Assembly: GCF_018881975.1 (NCBI RefSeq)
Contig: NZ_JACVPJ010000007.1
Coordinates: forward strand, 1 to 64,000
Direction of reading: 5' to 3'
DNA length: 64,000 nucleotides
From: Polynucleobacter sp. JS-Safj-400b-B2
Lineage (GTDB): Bacteria; Pseudomonadota; Gammaproteobacteria; Burkholderiales; Burkholderiaceae
The position numbers and the translations under genes were made by a program. The notes beneath the pieces were generated by a model. The model saw only the letters and a program-made list of their open reading frames with translations. It made no database searches and was not told where the DNA came from. Below are positions 49,568 through 61,058 of this stretch, piece after piece; position 1 is the stretch's first letter; every line of letters begins with the position of its first letter.

Positions 49568-50130
49568 GAGCTCACTTTTGGGCGGTAAATGTAAATTGCA
49601 ATCGGGGCCATTATTAAGAGAACGATCGGCAGACTGAGTTTTACAAAACTCATCAAAACAAAGGTCGGAACGATTATGAAAAGCGACTTGAGATGCTTCC
49701 AGTGATCATCCCCTATTCGATAAGTAATTGCTGCTAACAAGCCGCATGCAGCAGCTGCCACTCCTGACAAAATTAAGTTTGCCAATGGGTGATCAGTATT
49801 AGTGGTGTAGGCAATACCAATGATCAATACAAATAGTGATCCAGGAAGAATTAAGCCGATTGTTGCTACAAAAGCGCCTAAAGCGCCACGCAAATGATCT
49901 CCTGTAAGCACCGCTAAGTTCACTGAATTTAAGCCCGGCATAGTTTGGCTAATCGCGAGATAGCCCATAAATTCGTCGGCTGTAAGCCAGCGTCTTTTTT
50001 CAATCAGAAGAATGCGCTCATAGGCAATGATGCCGCCACCAAAGCTTACGGCGCCAATGAGCAAAAACTGAAAAAAGAGGTCAAATAAACTAACCGGAGC
50101 GCTCTCATCAGTAGAGCTTTGGATGCTCAT
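49564..50130 (-). CDS. chrA: Chromate transporter, half-size CHR protein (first)
   Basis: The companion half, about 188 residues. Conserved segments are FFQFLLIGAVSFGGGIIAYE and YLAISQTMPGLNSVNLAVLT, the usual CHR signatures. ATG 50128-50130 was chosen; it overlaps the stop of the upstream CYTH-like gene (ATGA). The two halves and the CYTH-like gene form one operon. Confidence 0.82.
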   Translation of the reverse strand: MSIQSSTDESAPVSLFDLFFQFLLIGAVSFGGGIIAYERILLIEKRRWLTADEFMGYLAISQTMPGLNSVNLAVLTGDHLRGALGAFVATIGLILPGSLFVLIIGIAYTTNTDHPLANLILSGVAAAACGLLAAITYRIGDDHWKHLKSLFIIVPTFVLMSFVKLSLPIVLLIMAPIAIYIYRPKVSS

Positions 50131-50954
50131 TCGGGTTTTCCATAAATTAATGCTGTTTTTGTACTGCCAATTTCTAACCAATCAGCCAATTCAATTTGTA
50201 GCTTTTTGAAAAATTTATCTGCCCTCTTATGTGCCTTAACTTGCGCGCGATTTTCATCGTTTACCCGATAAGAAAATGCGAGTTCACCTACGATAGGATC
50301 GCCGGCAGTCCTCATCCAAATGGCAATCTCACAATGGGCTTGTACGCCATCACCAAAGACTAGGTTACCTAGCGGTAAACACGCTTCAAGAATCTTGTTT
50401 TTAGGTCCACCAACAATATTCACAGGGGTTTTTTTATCAATCGAAAGATTAGCCATTCCTGGGAAATACTTGCAAATTGCACTTATGGATCTGTCAAATA
50501 AACTATCAATTGGAACGGCATCCAATATTGCATTATTTGAGAATATTTGACGTTTAGACCCCAAGGCATCGCCACGTAAGATTTCCTCCTTAAAACGTGA
50601 TCTTGCTTTAATTTTCTTCTGTGGAGTTGGATTGAACTTCGAGGCATTCTCCATGTCATGAGTTCGACACTTGAGCGTTACCTCTGCATAGTCATCTACC
50701 CACACATTCTGACGTGACTCCCGAACACGCAAAATAATGTTATTAAGACGAAAATCCTCACCAGGGGTATCGTAAAAGTAAATATTTCGTAATCCTGTGT
50801 CTGCATTATCAAGATGAAAGAAATCAACTTTATTTTTCTTACAAAACTTTACGATTTGCTCACTAAGAAGCAAAATTCTTCCGCGACGATCAAGACCTTT
50901 GGGCTTGATTAGCAGTTTAAATTCTCTATTGGTAATTGATGGGTGTAATTTCAT
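50127..50954 (-). CDS. CYTH-like domain protein
   Basis: A 275-residue protein with CYTH/triphosphate-tunnel features. An N-terminal EFKLLIKPKG (the ExExK-like motif in degenerate form, REFKLLI) is followed by strands with charged pairs: ILRVRESR, AEVTLKCRTHD and GELAFSYRVND, then a C-terminal helix (AHKRADKFFKKLQIELADWL). CYTH proteins bind or hydrolyse triphosphates. Exact substrate is unknown. It is translationally coupled to the split ChrA genes, which is unexpected and has no evident explanation. Confidence 0.55.
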   Translation of the reverse strand: MKLHPSITNREFKLLIKPKGLDRRGRILLLSEQIVKFCKKNKVDFFHLDNADTGLRNIYFYDTPGEDFRLNNIILRVRESRQNVWVDDYAEVTLKCRTHDMENASKFNPTPQKKIKARSRFKEEILRGDALGSKRQIFSNNAILDAVPIDSLFDRSISAICKYFPGMANLSIDKKTPVNIVGGPKNKILEACLPLGNLVFGDGVQAHCEIAIWMRTAGDPIVGELAFSYRVNDENRAQVKAHKRADKFFKKLQIELADWLEIGSTKTALIYGKPE

Positions 50955-51037
50955 ACGTTAAATCCTGCTTTCAAGAATTTAAATTAAATGATGAGGTGAT
51001 GCATGGTTTAGAAAAACGCTTAAGACTGCTTATATAG

Positions 51038-52381
51038 TTATGCGGTTGGCACTAAATCAGCAATACTTTTGGCTGCACGCATAGCTGTATCAGCTTCTTT
51101 AGCCTCTACCATTACGCGCAATAAAGGCTCTGTGCCAGAGGCTCGTATTAATAATCTGCCACTATTTTTTAGCTCAGCCTCAACCCTAGCAATTTGTTTT
51201 TTTAGATTTTCGTCTGACTTCCAGTCATAACCAGGTTTAAATTTCACATTTAAAAGAACCTGTGGGTAAAGCTTAACTGAATCTAGTAGTTGTGCAAGGC
51301 TCTTCTTATTTTGACTCATGGCTGCCAACACTTGAAGAGCGGCGATCGTCCCATCTCCAGTAGAGTGTTGATCGAGGCAAATTATGTGGCCAGAGCCCTC
51401 ACCACCAATAATCCAGCCATTCTCTTTGAGTGATTCCAAAACATAGCGATCACCAACGTTGGCGCGCTCAAAACCAATTCCGAGTGCTTTGATGGCATTT
51501 TCAACGGCAAGATTGGTCATGAGCGTGCCCACTGCGCCACCAAGCAGCTGTCCACGATCTAAGCGATCTTTAATCAACACATATAGCAGTTCATCGCCGT
51601 TAAAAAGACGGCCTGAAGCATCAACCATTTGTAAGCGATCAGCATCTCCATCTAAGGCAATGCCTAAATCCGCCCCTACCTCTTTAACTTTAGCAATTAA
51701 AGCTGCTGGAGCTGTTGCACCACAGCCTTCATTGATATTTCGACCATCGGGACTCACGCCAATAGGGATAACCTCGGCTCCTAGTTCATGAAAAACATGA
51801 GGTGCGATGTGATACGCAGCTCCATTCGCACAATCAACGACAAGCTTTAAACCCTTAAGATTGAGTTCCCCTGGGAATGTGGATTTACAAAATTCAATAT
51901 AGCGTCCTGCAGCATCATCTAATCGATATACCTTGCCCAGTTCTTTTGAATTAACACAGCCCATAGGCTTAGCCAATTCAGCCTCAATATCAAGCTCGAA
52001 TTGATCGGATAGCTTGTCACCTTTGGCTGAGAAAAACTTAATGCCGTTATCTTGATACGGATTATGTGAGGCAGAGATCACTAGGCCTGCTGATAGTCGC
52101 AAAGCTTTTGTGAGGTAGGCGACACCAGGAGTCGGAATGGGCCCACAAAGCATGACATCTACTCCGGCGGCAGCAAAACCTGCTTCCAAAGCAGCCTCCA
52201 ACAGATAGCCAGAAACCCGTGTATCTTTGCCGATCAAAATTTTGCAGCGCTCACCAGGTTTAGCGTCACGAGTCAATACTTTGCCAGCCGCATAACCTAA
52301 GCGCGTCATAAATTCCGGGACAATCGGAAATTGCCCTACTTCGCCTCGAATGCCGTCAGTACCAAAATATTGTTTTTTCAT
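51038..52381 (-). CDS. glmM: Phosphoglucosamine mutase GlmM
   Basis: Converts glucosamine-6-phosphate to glucosamine-1-phosphate for UDP-GlcNAc and hence peptidoglycan and LPS. 447 residues from ATG 52379-52381, which gives the family N-terminus [15 protein letters not shown]; an ATG three codons upstream is less likely. The phosphoserine loop is [13 protein letters not shown], the metal loop [11 protein letters not shown] and the sugar-binding GGEGSGHII. It follows folP, the conserved order in proteobacteria. Confidence 0.96.
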   Translation of the reverse strand: MKKQYFGTDGIRGEVGQFPIVPEFMTRLGYAAGKVLTRDAKPGERCKILIGKDTRVSGYLLEAALEAGFAAAGVDVMLCGPIPTPGVAYLTKALRLSAGLVISASHNPYQDNGIKFFSAKGDKLSDQFELDIEAELAKPMGCVNSKELGKVYRLDDAAGRYIEFCKSTFPGELNLKGLKLVVDCANGAAYHIAPHVFHELGAEVIPIGVSPDGRNINEGCGATAPAALIAKVKEVGADLGIALDGDADRLQMVDASGRLFNGDELLYVLIKDRLDRGQLLGGAVGTLMTNLAVENAIKALGIGFERANVGDRYVLESLKENGWIIGGEGSGHIICLDQHSTGDGTIAALQVLAAMSQNKKSLAQLLDSVKLYPQVLLNVKFKPGYDWKSDENLKKQIARVEAELKNSGRLLIRASGTEPLLRVMVEAKEADTAMRAAKSIADLVPTA

Positions 52382-52410
52382 GGATCTCATTATAAAACTT
52401 AGATACTTCG

Positions 52411-53256
52411 CTAAGAATTTACCGCCTCCCAAAGTTTAAGAGCATCTACGGTCTGGGCTACATCATGAACCCGAATAATTTTAGCGCCCCGATCGGCTGC
52501 CATAATGGCCGCGGCAATACTGGCTGCAACGCGCTCATTGGTATCTTTACCTGTGATTTTTCCTAGCATCGACTTTCGGGATAGGCCTGCTAATACCGGA
52601 AGACCCAAGCTTGAGAACTGTGCAAGGTTTGCCAGCATCCTAAGGTTGTGCTCTAGGTTTTTACCAAATCCAAAGCCAGGATCAATGGCAATGCGATCTC
52701 CGCTGATGCCTTTAGCAATCAATAACTCAACCCGTGCCTTTAAGAACTGTTTAACATCAACAATGACATCGTGATAATCAGGATTAAATTGCATGGTGAG
52801 GGGGTCACGCTGCATATGCATGAGAACAATGCCGCAATCCTTACTTGCTAAAATAGCATTTACTGAACCATCTTGTCGAAGGGCCCAAATATCATTTACG
52901 CAATCTACGCCAAGATGCAATGCTTGACGCATAGTTTCAGATTTGTAGGTATCAATAGATAGAGGTACTCCACAGTCTTTCAGCGCTTCTATTACTGGAA
53001 GGACCCTATCTAACTCTTCTTGCAATTGCACGGGCTCTGCGCCGGGTCTTGTAGATTCACCGCCAATATCAATGAGATCAACGCCATTGGCAATCATGTG
53101 CTCTGCCTGGGCGACAGCGTCTTTTAGGGTTCTGAATTGTCCACCATCAGAAAATGAGTCTGGTGTTGCATTGAGAATGCCCATAACAATTGGGCGTTTA
53201 CGTTTGTTGAAGTCAAAAAGAAAACGCCCACAACGCCAAGTTGTGGGCATATCCAT
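52411..53256 (-). CDS. folP: Dihydropteroate synthase FolP
   Basis: Condenses 6-hydroxymethyl-dihydropterin diphosphate with p-aminobenzoate in folate synthesis. About 281 residues. Motifs are [32 protein letters not shown] and [13 protein letters not shown], with SRKSMLGKI. The start is ATG 53254-53256, preceded by AAGG; an upstream in-frame TTG is less likely. It sits between ftsH and glmM on the same strand. Confidence 0.96.
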   Translation of the reverse strand: MDMPTTWRCGRFLFDFNKRKRPIVMGILNATPDSFSDGGQFRTLKDAVAQAEHMIANGVDLIDIGGESTRPGAEPVQLQEELDRVLPVIEALKDCGVPLSIDTYKSETMRQALHLGVDCVNDIWALRQDGSVNAILASKDCGIVLMHMQRDPLTMQFNPDYHDVIVDVKQFLKARVELLIAKGISGDRIAIDPGFGFGKNLEHNLRMLANLAQFSSLGLPVLAGLSRKSMLGKITGKDTNERVAASIAAAIMAADRGAKIIRVHDVAQTVDALKLWEAVNS

Positions 53257-53297
53257 GTGACCTTGATTCAGAATCAAAGCGAAGCCATCAAGCGCGC

Positions 53298-55175
53298 TTA
53301 TGCAGTAGCAGGAGCGCTACCAGTCGCTGGGCCGGGTGTTCCAGCAGAGTTGCCAAACTGCGTTGCAGATGAAGTTTTTGGCGCCCTTGGTGGTCGACCT
53401 TCCATGATGTCAGTAATTTGCTCAGCATCAATAGTTTCCCATTCAAGCAAAGCAGTCACCATCGCTTCAACCTTATCGCGATTTTGCTCCAAGATTGATT
53501 TAGCCAAAGCGTACTGACTATCCACCAATGCACGAATCTCTGCGTCAACTTTTTGTTGAGTTAACTCAGAAACTGTTTTAGTGCTGTTGCGACCAAAAAT
53601 GCTTTCTGACTCAGTGTCAACATAAACCATCGTACCAAGGCTATCACTCATACCGTAGCGAGTAACCATATCGCGAGCCATCTTGGTGGCACGCTCAAAG
53701 TCATTAGAAGCGCCTGTACTTGAAGAATGTAAAAACACTTCTTCCGCAGCTCGACCGCCAAACAGAATGGCCAACTCTTCCATCATGCGATCTTTATACA
53801 AGTTCACACGATCAAACTCTGGCAACTGCCAAGTCACACCCAATGCCATACCTCGCGGCATGATGGTGACCTTATGGACAGGATCAGCCTTAGGAAGTAC
53901 CTTGGCAACCACTGCATGTCCAGACTCGTGATATGCCGTATTACGACGCTCTTCTTCGCGCATCACAGCAGACTTACGCTCAGGACCCATATAGATCTTG
54001 TCTTTTGCATCCTCAAAATCCTTCATATCTACTGCACGCTTATTACGACGTGCCGCAAACAATGCGGACTCGTTTACGAGGTTCGCCAAATCTGCACCTG
54101 AGAAACCTGGAGTACCACGAGCCAAAACAGCAGCATTTACATCAGGATCAATAGGAACTTTGCGCATATGCACTTGCAAGATTTGCTCACGACCCCGGAT
54201 ATCAGGCAAGCCTACGTGAACTTGACGGTCAAAACGTCCTGGACGCAATAAAGCCTTATCCAATACATCGGAACGGTTGGTCGCGGCAACTACGATCACG
54301 CCGCTGTTGCTTTCAAAACCATCCATCTCAACCAACATTTGATTGAGAGTTTGTTCGCGCTCATCATTACCGCCGCCCATACCAGCACCGCGGTGACGAC
54401 CAACAGCATCGATCTCATCAATAAAGATGATGCAAGGGGAATTTTTCTTAGCATTCTCAAACATATCGCGTACGCGAGATGCGCCAACACCAACAAACAT
54501 CTCAACGAAGTCAGAGCCGGAGATTGAAAAGAACGGAACCTTCGCCTCACCTGCAATAGCACGTGCTAAAAGGGTTTTACCAGTACCTGGAGGGCCCACA
54601 AGTAATACGCCATGTGGGATACGGCCACCGAGCTTTTGAAACTTTTGTGGATCCTTCAAGAAGTCAACGATCTCAAAGACCTCTTCTTTTGCTTCATCAC
54701 ATCCAGCGACATCGGCAAAGGTAACTGTGTTGCTATTCTCATCAATTAAACGGGCTTTAGATTTTCCAAAAGAGAATGCCCCGCCTTTTCCACCGCCTTG
54801 CATCTGACGCATCATGAAAAACCAAAAACCAATAATCAATAGTGTTGGCCCAAGATAGTACAAAGCAGAAACCAGCATATTAGGCTCATCATCAGCCTTA
54901 CCGGTAACTTGAACTCCGTATTTCATGAGATCGCCAACCATCCAGATATCTCCGGGAGAAATAATGGAATATTTAGCGCCATCAGCAGGTGTGACTTGTA
55001 ATGTGCGACCTTGCACATCTACTCGCTTAACTTTGCCAGCCTTGGCATCGTCCATAAATTGAGAATAGGTAACTTGTGTTTGGTCCTTGGGCTTATCGAA
55101 CTGTTTAAAGACAGTAAAAAGCACCAAGCCCACAATGAGCCACACACCGATTTTTTGGAACATATTGCTGTTCAA
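53298..55175 (-). CDS. ftsH: ATP-dependent zinc metalloprotease FtsH
   Basis: Membrane-anchored AAA protease of 625 residues that degrades misfolded membrane proteins and regulators such as LpxC. Two TM segments (about 8-24 and 103-121) flank a periplasmic domain. The AAA domain has Walker A GPPGTGKT (194-201), Walker [12 protein letters not shown] and the SRH; the zinc motif is HESGHA. The start is a TTG at 55175 with GGA about 10 bases upstream, giving [10 protein letters not shown], which fits the betaproteobacterial N-terminus. Confidence 0.96.
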   Translation of the reverse strand: MNSNMFQKIGVWLIVGLVLFTVFKQFDKPKDQTQVTYSQFMDDAKAGKVKRVDVQGRTLQVTPADGAKYSIISPGDIWMVGDLMKYGVQVTGKADDEPNMLVSALYYLGPTLLIIGFWFFMMRQMQGGGKGGAFSFGKSKARLIDENSNTVTFADVAGCDEAKEEVFEIVDFLKDPQKFQKLGGRIPHGVLLVGPPGTGKTLLARAIAGEAKVPFFSISGSDFVEMFVGVGASRVRDMFENAKKNSPCIIFIDEIDAVGRHRGAGMGGGNDEREQTLNQMLVEMDGFESNSGVIVVAATNRSDVLDKALLRPGRFDRQVHVGLPDIRGREQILQVHMRKVPIDPDVNAAVLARGTPGFSGADLANLVNESALFAARRNKRAVDMKDFEDAKDKIYMGPERKSAVMREEERRNTAYHESGHAVVAKVLPKADPVHKVTIMPRGMALGVTWQLPEFDRVNLYKDRMMEELAILFGGRAAEEVFLHSSSTGASNDFERATKMARDMVTRYGMSDSLGTMVYVDTESESIFGRNSTKTVSELTQQKVDAEIRALVDSQYALAKSILEQNRDKVEAMVTALLEWETIDAEQITDIMEGRPPRAPKTSSATQFGNSAGTPGPATGSAPATA

Positions 55176-55319
55176 AATGAGTCCTTTTCTGGATTGATCC
55201 AGGAGTTAAAGCGAATCGCTACCTTAGTATTTGATTCTACTACCAGCCTTTTTCAAGAGCGAATGGCATATTTATTTAAAAAGCCCTACTATTTTTGGGT
55301 CAATTAGCCTTTTAGGGGC

Positions 55320-55994
55320 TTATTTTGTAGGTTTTAGGTTTTTACCCAGCAGAAAGATCTCTGAAGACTTTGCCCTTGATGCCTTAGGCTTACGGGAGGC
55401 AACTGTTTTGAAGACCTTTTTAAAGGATTCCACAATCTGGCTATAGCCACTTCCGTTAAAGCACTTAATCAACAGCGCACCTTCAGGCTTGAGATGGGCA
55501 GTGGCAAAGTCTAATGCTATCTCAGCTAAAAAAGCCATCCTGGCGGCATCAGCTACGCCAACTCCAGATAGATTGGGCGCCATATCGGATAGAACCAAAT
55601 CCACCTTGCCTTCAGCCTCTTTAGGAAGTAATGCCTCAAGCGCAGCAAGACCCTCATCTTCACGGAAGTCTCCTTGAATAAAGCTCACATCAGCAATATC
55701 TTCCATCGGCAGAATATCAATCGCAATAATCTGTCCATCAGGTTTGCCAGACTCAATCTTAGGATTCGTTTTACCAAGCTCCGTTAGGCGATTGCGGACG
55801 TATTGAGACCAGCTCCCAGGGGCGCTACCCAAGTCCACAATAGTCATACCCGCTTTGATGAGGTGATCTTGCTCGTCAATCTCACTGAGCTTATAAACCG
55901 CCCTCGCACGATAACCCTCTTTTTGAGCCATCTTTACGTAGGGATCCGTTAGGTGATCCTGCAACCAACTTTTATTAAATTTATTCTTTGCCAC
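55320..55994 (-). CDS. rlmE: 23S rRNA 2'-O-methyltransferase RlmE (FtsJ/RrmJ)
   Basis: Methylates U2552 in the A-loop of 23S rRNA during late 50S assembly. 224 residues. The SAM site is [14 protein letters not shown], and the catalytic K-D-K-E set fits [15 protein letters not shown] and [10 protein letters not shown]. The N-terminal [20 protein letters not shown] is typical. It is upstream of ftsH on the same strand, a conserved neighbourhood, and divergent from yhbY. Confidence 0.95.
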   Translation of the reverse strand: MAKNKFNKSWLQDHLTDPYVKMAQKEGYRARAVYKLSEIDEQDHLIKAGMTIVDLGSAPGSWSQYVRNRLTELGKTNPKIESGKPDGQIIAIDILPMEDIADVSFIQGDFREDEGLAALEALLPKEAEGKVDLVLSDMAPNLSGVGVADAARMAFLAEIALDFATAHLKPEGALLIKCFNGSGYSQIVESFKKVFKTVASRKPKASRAKSSEIFLLGKNLKPTK

Positions 55995-56120
55995 AACTTA
56001 CCCACTTTCGGCATCTATTTTCCTATTTTCCGCCCCCTAAAGCAAAAGGAATTAAGCAATATATTGTTAAATTTGCTGTAATGAGCTGAATTACACGTTG
56101 AATGCTCTATCATCAAGCTC

Positions 56121-56747
56121 ATGACTGCACTAATCCTTACCCCCACTCAACGTAAATCCCTCAAAGCCGACGCTCATGACTTAAGTCCTGTTGTGATGGT
56201 TGGTGGTGATGGTTTAACTCCTGCTGTAGTTAAAGAAGCTAAATTAGCAATTCATCACCATGGCCTAATCAAGATTCGTGTTTTTGGAGATGACCGCGAA
56301 GCTCGCACAGCTATTTATGAAGAGCTCTGCGATAAGTTAGATGCCGCTCCTGTTCAGCACATTGGCAAATTGCTGGTGCTATGGAGACCAAAAGATGCTG
56401 TTGAGGAAGCATTTAGCAATCTCGGACGCTCAAGCAAGCAGACTAAAAAGTCACTGCAAGCACCACGTACCAAACGCCAGCCTAATCGCACGGATACTAA
56501 AGCAGGTGTACGAACATGTACTTCAGAAAGATCTGATCGTCGCTCTGTCTCTAACAAGTCCCCTTTTGAGCGAGTTGCAGCAGTGAAGTCGGCAATCCCC
56601 AAGAAACGGGTATTGCGTTCAGAAGCGGCTGAATCAAAAATTGGCTGGTCTTCACCTGGCTACAGAAAAGCTACAGCCGCACCAGCACCAATTAAGAAAC
56701 GTAAAGTAAGAATGAGCAGCACCAAGAAAAAATTATTAGGCTCTTAA
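56121..56747 (+). CDS. yhbY: YhbY-family RNA-binding protein with basic tail
   Basis: A CRM (CRS1-YhbY) domain protein that binds pre-50S ribosomal particles. The domain covers residues 1-100: LTPTQRKSLKADAHDLSPVV, the VGGDGLTPAVV loop (GxxG) and IRVFGDDREAR. At 208 residues it is twice the length of E. coli YhbY. The extra C-terminal half is highly basic (KKSLQAPRTKRQPNRTDTKA) and probably disordered, suggesting added RNA binding. It is divergent from rlmE, also a 50S maturation gene. Confidence 0.92.
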   Translation: MTALILTPTQRKSLKADAHDLSPVVMVGGDGLTPAVVKEAKLAIHHHGLIKIRVFGDDREARTAIYEELCDKLDAAPVQHIGKLLVLWRPKDAVEEAFSNLGRSSKQTKKSLQAPRTKRQPNRTDTKAGVRTCTSERSDRRSVSNKSPFERVAAVKSAIPKKRVLRSEAAESKIGWSSPGYRKATAAPAPIKKRKVRMSSTKKKLLGS

Positions 56748-56776
56748 TAGGTTCTTAATAGACTCTAGATTCAAAG

Positions 56777-56802
56777 AAAAACGCTGCTAGTCGGCGTTTT
56801 TT
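56777..56802. terminator. Bidirectional Rho-independent terminator
   Basis: AAAAACGC (56777-56784) pairs with GCGTTTTTT (56794-56802), giving a short stem with A and T runs on both sides. It ends yhbY on the plus strand and the DUF4149/greA operon on the minus strand; the stop of the latter lies in the loop. Confidence 0.75.
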
Positions 56803-57260
56803 GTTGCCCGCCAAACAAGTGCAAGCCCAAGCAAGGCTTGGATCATAAATAAAATACTAGAGGCGCCATGCAGGCGACCAAATAAAACTGCATAAGATGA
56901 TTCGCGCACAGAAAGGCCTGAATACAAGGCCTGGTCCCTTAGGGAGTTCATCCAGGGTATTAGGATAAATGCAGCGCCCACTGCGCATGCCAACATACCT
57001 AGCAATATCCAGCGCATTGAACGGTAGCGCGACAACTCATGACGCACTAAAACGCTTGCCATCACCATTAATAGCGAGGAGATAACAACGCCTGCATAGG
57101 CTGTGACTTTAAAAAGATTCGCGGCCACCATGCCGGCGACTTGCCTATCACCTAGGCTTGAAAAAAGAATAGGTATAACTAAAAAACCAATAGCAATAAA
57201 GCCACCAACCCAGAGTCCTGATATCAGGCTAAATATTCTCTGGGTTCGGATGTGATGCAT
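56787..57260 (-). CDS. DUF4149 membrane protein
   Basis: A 157-residue inner-membrane protein with four TM segments, the first being LWVGGFIAIGFLVIPILFSS. DUF4149 members have a similar N-terminal segment and a mid Arg-containing loop. The function is unknown. Its start overlaps the stop of greA by one base, so it is part of the greA operon, a common betaproteobacterial arrangement. Confidence 0.85.
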   Translation of the reverse strand: MHHIRTQRIFSLISGLWVGGFIAIGFLVIPILFSSLGDRQVAGMVAANLFKVTAYAGVVISSLLMVMASVLVRHELSRYRSMRWILLGMLACAVGAAFILIPWMNSLRDQALYSGLSVRESSYAVLFGRLHGASSILFMIQALLGLALVWRATKNAD

Positions 57261-57736
57261 TAGACGTAACGCACAGCCAAGATTTCAACTTCGCGATTAC
57301 CACCTGGTGCTTGCACTGCAACAACATCACCCTCTTCTTTGCCGATCAATGCACGAGCAATTGGAGAGCTGATAGAAATTTTATTGAACTCAATGTCAGC
57401 TTCATCGTCACCCACTATCTGATAGGTCAATTTAGTACCATCTTCTAGATCTTCCAAATCAACAGTCGCACCGAAAACTACGCGGCCTGTCACATCAAGT
57501 GAGGCTGGATCTATGATTTGTGCTGCCGAAAGTTTGCCCTCTAGCTCTTGAATACGGCCCTCAATAAAGCCTTGTTTTTCTTTAGCAGCATCGTATTCAG
57601 CATTCTCTGACAAGTCGCCTTGAGCGCGAGCTTCGGAGATGGCAACAATTACTGAGGGGCGCTCTACATGCTTAAGGCGGTGCAACTCTTCCTTGAGAAG
57701 TTCTGCACCGCGCTTGGTAATCGGAATTGTGCTCAT
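57260..57736 (-). CDS. greA: Transcription elongation factor GreA
   Basis: Rescues stalled RNA polymerase by stimulating transcript cleavage through the secondary channel. 158 residues, the usual length. The N-terminal coiled coil (residues 1-75) has the tip with acidic residues ([20 protein letters not shown]) and the C-terminal FKBP-like domain includes [20 protein letters not shown]. It lies 58 bp downstream of the carB start region's opposite end and precedes DUF4149. Confidence 0.97.
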   Translation of the reverse strand: MSTIPITKRGAELLKEELHRLKHVERPSVIVAISEARAQGDLSENAEYDAAKEKQGFIEGRIQELEGKLSAAQIIDPASLDVTGRVVFGATVDLEDLEDGTKLTYQIVGDDEADIEFNKISISSPIARALIGKEEGDVVAVQAPGGNREVEILAVRYV

Positions 57737-57794
57737 GCTACTAACCTAACTTAATTTCGTGCGCAAAATTACGCGTATAAATGTCAATTTTAGA

Positions 57795-60700
57795 TTAAAT
57801 AAGCGCCCGATGTAAGTTTTGTAATGAATAGACCTCAAGCGACTCAAGCTTGCCATTTTGTGAAGCCAGCAACCCATCCATAACCGCACGTGCCGCGCTA
57901 ATCGTCGTGTAATACGTCACACCATTAGCTTGTGCGCTAGTTCGAATCGATCTTGAGTCAGCAATCGCCGTCCGGGTCTCATCCACGGTAGTAAATACCA
58001 GCGAAATCTCACCATTCTTGATGAAATCCACAATATGTGGACGTCCATCCTTCACTTTATTAACCACCTTAACTGGTAAACCAGCTGCTTCAATTGCTGC
58101 TGCAGTACCTTTAGTCGCAACCATCGGGAAGCCCAGTTGATGTAACAACTTAGCAACTTCAATTGCTTTAGGCTTGTCACTATCTTTGACAGTCAAAAGA
58201 ACTGTTCCGCTCTTAGGCAATTTGATGCCGGCACCCAACTGCGACTTAAATAAAGCCTCGCCAAAAGTCTTGCCAACACCCATCACTTCGCCAGTGGAAC
58301 GCATTTCTGGTCCGAGAATTGGATCAATACCTGGAAATTTATTAAATGGGAATACAGCCTCTTTAACAGAGAAGTATGGCGGCTTCACTTCAGTCTTAAT
58401 ACCCTGCTGCTCTAGAGTCTGACCAACCATACAACGTGCCGCAATCTTCGCCAACTGCAAACCAGTGGCTTTTGATACAAACGGTACGGTACGTGAAGCG
58501 CGTGGATTTACTTCCAAGACATAGATGACATCTTTGCCATCTACATTCTGAATCGCAAACTGAACGTTCATTAAACCAACAACATTCAGTCCTTTAGCCA
58601 TCGCTGCAGTTTGACGTTTAATTTCATCAACCGTTTCATCTGACAAAGAATATGGCGGCAAAGAACAAGCTGAGTCGCCAGAGTGCACACCGGCCTGCTC
58701 AATATGTTCCATTACGCCGCCAATGAAGACGGCCTCACCATCGCTAATACAGTCCACGTCGCACTCAATGGCATCATTTAAAAAACGATCTAACAGAACT
58801 GGAGAGTCATGTGAAACCTTTACAGCTTCACGCATGTAACGCTCAAGGTCGCGACCATCATGGACGATTTCCATTGCGCGACCACCTAAAACATAAGAGG
58901 GGCGAACTACTAATGGGTAGCCAATTTCTTCAGCAAGCTTGAGAGCTTCTTCTTCAGTACGTGCCGTACGATTAGGTGGCTGACGCAAACCAAGATCTTG
59001 AAGTAGCTTTTGGAAGCGTTCACGATCTTCTGCAGCATCGATCATGTCAGGCGAGGTACCAATGATTGGCACACCATTACGCTCTAGATCGAGAGCCAAT
59101 TTCAAAGGGGTTTGACCGCCATACTGAACGATCACACCTTTTGGTTTTTCTTTGGCAACAATTTCTAATACATCTTCGAGTGTTAATGGCTCAAAGTACA
59201 AGCGATCAGAAGTGTCGTAGTCAGTAGAAACGGTTTCAGGGTTGCAGTTGACCATAATGGTTTCATAACCATCATCACGCATTGCTAAAGCAGCATGTAC
59301 ACAGCAATAGTCAAATTCAATGCCTTGACCAATTCGGTTCGGACCTCCGCCCAAAACCATAATCTTCTCTTTATTGGTCGGCTGTGACTCGCACTCACCA
59401 TGCTCCGCTTCGTAGGTTGAATACAAGTAGGCGGTGTTTGTTGAGAACTCCGCAGCACAGGTATCGACTCGCTTATAGACAGGGACCACTTTCAAGCGAT
59501 GACGTGCAGCACGAACTGAAGCCGCGTCAACTTTAAGTAGCTTAGCTAAACGACGATCAGAAAAGCCTTTTTGCTTTACAAAACGCAATTCAGGCGCTGT
59601 TAGGCTATCAATCTTGCGCTGCTTAAGTTCAGTTTCAATCGTAATGAGCTCTTCAATTTGCTCTAAGAACCAAGGATCAACCTTCGTTTCAGCGTAAATC
59701 TCATCAAGACCCATTCCCATGCGGAAAGCATCTGCTAGGTACCATATCCGATCAGGGCCTGGCTCATTGATTTCATTAATGATGTCATCTAGGTCCGTAG
59801 AAAACTCGTCAAGACCATCAACACCAACCTCTAAACCACGGAGTGCCTTTTGGAAAGACTCCTGGAATGTGCGGCCAATCGCCATTACTTCACCAACAGA
59901 CTTCATCTGGGTTGTTAAACGAGAATCAGCTTGCGGGAATTTCTCAAATGCAAAACGAGGAATCTTCGTAACAACGTAATCGATTGAAGGCTCAAATGAT
60001 GCTGGTGTTGCGCCACCAGTAATATCATTCTTGAGTTCATCGAGCGTATAGCCAACAGCCAATTTAGCAGCAATCTTCGCAATCGGGAATCCCGTAGCTT
60101 TAGAGGCCAACGCCGATGAGCGTGAGACCCGGGGATTCATCTCAATAACGATCATACGACCGTCAACTGGATTTATCGAGAACTGAACGTTTGAGCCCCC
60201 TGTATCAACGCCGATCTCTCTTAGAACCGCAATCGATGCATTACGCAGAATTTGATACTCTTTATCCGTTAAAGTTTGCGCGGGTGCTACGGTAATGGAG
60301 TCGCCGGTATGAACACCCATCGGATCTAAGTTTTCAATTGAGCAAACAATGATGCAATTGTCACTGCGGTCGCGCACGACTTCCATCTCGAACTCTTTCC
60401 AGCCAAGGAGAGACTCTTCAATTAAGAGCTCACGTGTTGGTGATAAATCGAGACCACGCTTACAAATTTCTTCAAACTCTTCGCGGTTATAAGCAATACC
60501 GCCACCTGATCCGCCCATAGTGAATGATGGACGAATGACTACTGGGAAACCGGAACTGCCGGTCTCTTTCATAATTTGTTGCTGAACTTCATGCGCCTCG
60601 TCCATTGAGTGCGCAATGCCCGACTTTGCAGAGCCAAGACCAATTTTGGTCATCGCCTCTTTAAATTTCTGACGATCTTCTGCTTTATCAATGGCTTCTG

Positions 60701-61058
60701 GTGAGGCGCCAATTAATTCACAACCGTATTTTTCTAACACGCCATGACGATGAAGATCTAATGCACAGTTCAGAGCTGTTTGGCCACCCATGGTTGGCAA
60801 AATTGCATCGGGCTTTTCAGTAGCAATAATCCGTTCAACCACTTCCCAAGTGATTGGCTCAATGTAAGTCACATCAGCCATCTCGGGGTCGGTCATGATG
60901 GTTGCGGGATTACTGTTCACCAAAATAACTTTGTAGCCCTCATCACGCAATGCCTTACAGGCTTGCGCTCCAGAATAGTCAAACTCACAGGCCTGTCCAA
61001 TCACAATCGGACCAGCACCAATAATCAGGATGCTCTTAATGTCGCTACGCTTAGGCAT
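57795..61058 (-). CDS. carB: Carbamoyl-phosphate synthase large subunit CarB
   Basis: Large synthetase subunit of 1087 residues that makes carbamoyl phosphate from bicarbonate, ammonia and two ATP, for pyrimidine and arginine synthesis. Both ATP-grasp halves are present: [20 protein letters not shown] at the start and [18 protein letters not shown] in the second half. The C-terminal allosteric MGS-like domain starts near residue 950. It overlaps carA by one base, as is usual. Confidence 0.98.
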   Translation of the reverse strand: MPKRSDIKSILIIGAGPIVIGQACEFDYSGAQACKALRDEGYKVILVNSNPATIMTDPEMADVTYIEPITWEVVERIIATEKPDAILPTMGGQTALNCALDLHRHGVLEKYGCELIGASPEAIDKAEDRQKFKEAMTKIGLGSAKSGIAHSMDEAHEVQQQIMKETGSSGFPVVIRPSFTMGGSGGGIAYNREEFEEICKRGLDLSPTRELLIEESLLGWKEFEMEVVRDRSDNCIIVCSIENLDPMGVHTGDSITVAPAQTLTDKEYQILRNASIAVLREIGVDTGGSNVQFSINPVDGRMIVIEMNPRVSRSSALASKATGFPIAKIAAKLAVGYTLDELKNDITGGATPASFEPSIDYVVTKIPRFAFEKFPQADSRLTTQMKSVGEVMAIGRTFQESFQKALRGLEVGVDGLDEFSTDLDDIINEINEPGPDRIWYLADAFRMGMGLDEIYAETKVDPWFLEQIEELITIETELKQRKIDSLTAPELRFVKQKGFSDRRLAKLLKVDAASVRAARHRLKVVPVYKRVDTCAAEFSTNTAYLYSTYEAEHGECESQPTNKEKIMVLGGGPNRIGQGIEFDYCCVHAALAMRDDGYETIMVNCNPETVSTDYDTSDRLYFEPLTLEDVLEIVAKEKPKGVIVQYGGQTPLKLALDLERNGVPIIGTSPDMIDAAEDRERFQKLLQDLGLRQPPNRTARTEEEALKLAEEIGYPLVVRPSYVLGGRAMEIVHDGRDLERYMREAVKVSHDSPVLLDRFLNDAIECDVDCISDGEAVFIGGVMEHIEQAGVHSGDSACSLPPYSLSDETVDEIKRQTAAMAKGLNVVGLMNVQFAIQNVDGKDVIYVLEVNPRASRTVPFVSKATGLQLAKIAARCMVGQTLEQQGIKTEVKPPYFSVKEAVFPFNKFPGIDPILGPEMRSTGEVMGVGKTFGEALFKSQLGAGIKLPKSGTVLLTVKDSDKPKAIEVAKLLHQLGFPMVATKGTAAAIEAAGLPVKVVNKVKDGRPHIVDFIKNGEISLVFTTVDETRTAIADSRSIRTSAQANGVTYYTTISAARAVMDGLLASQNGKLESLEVYSLQNLHRALI

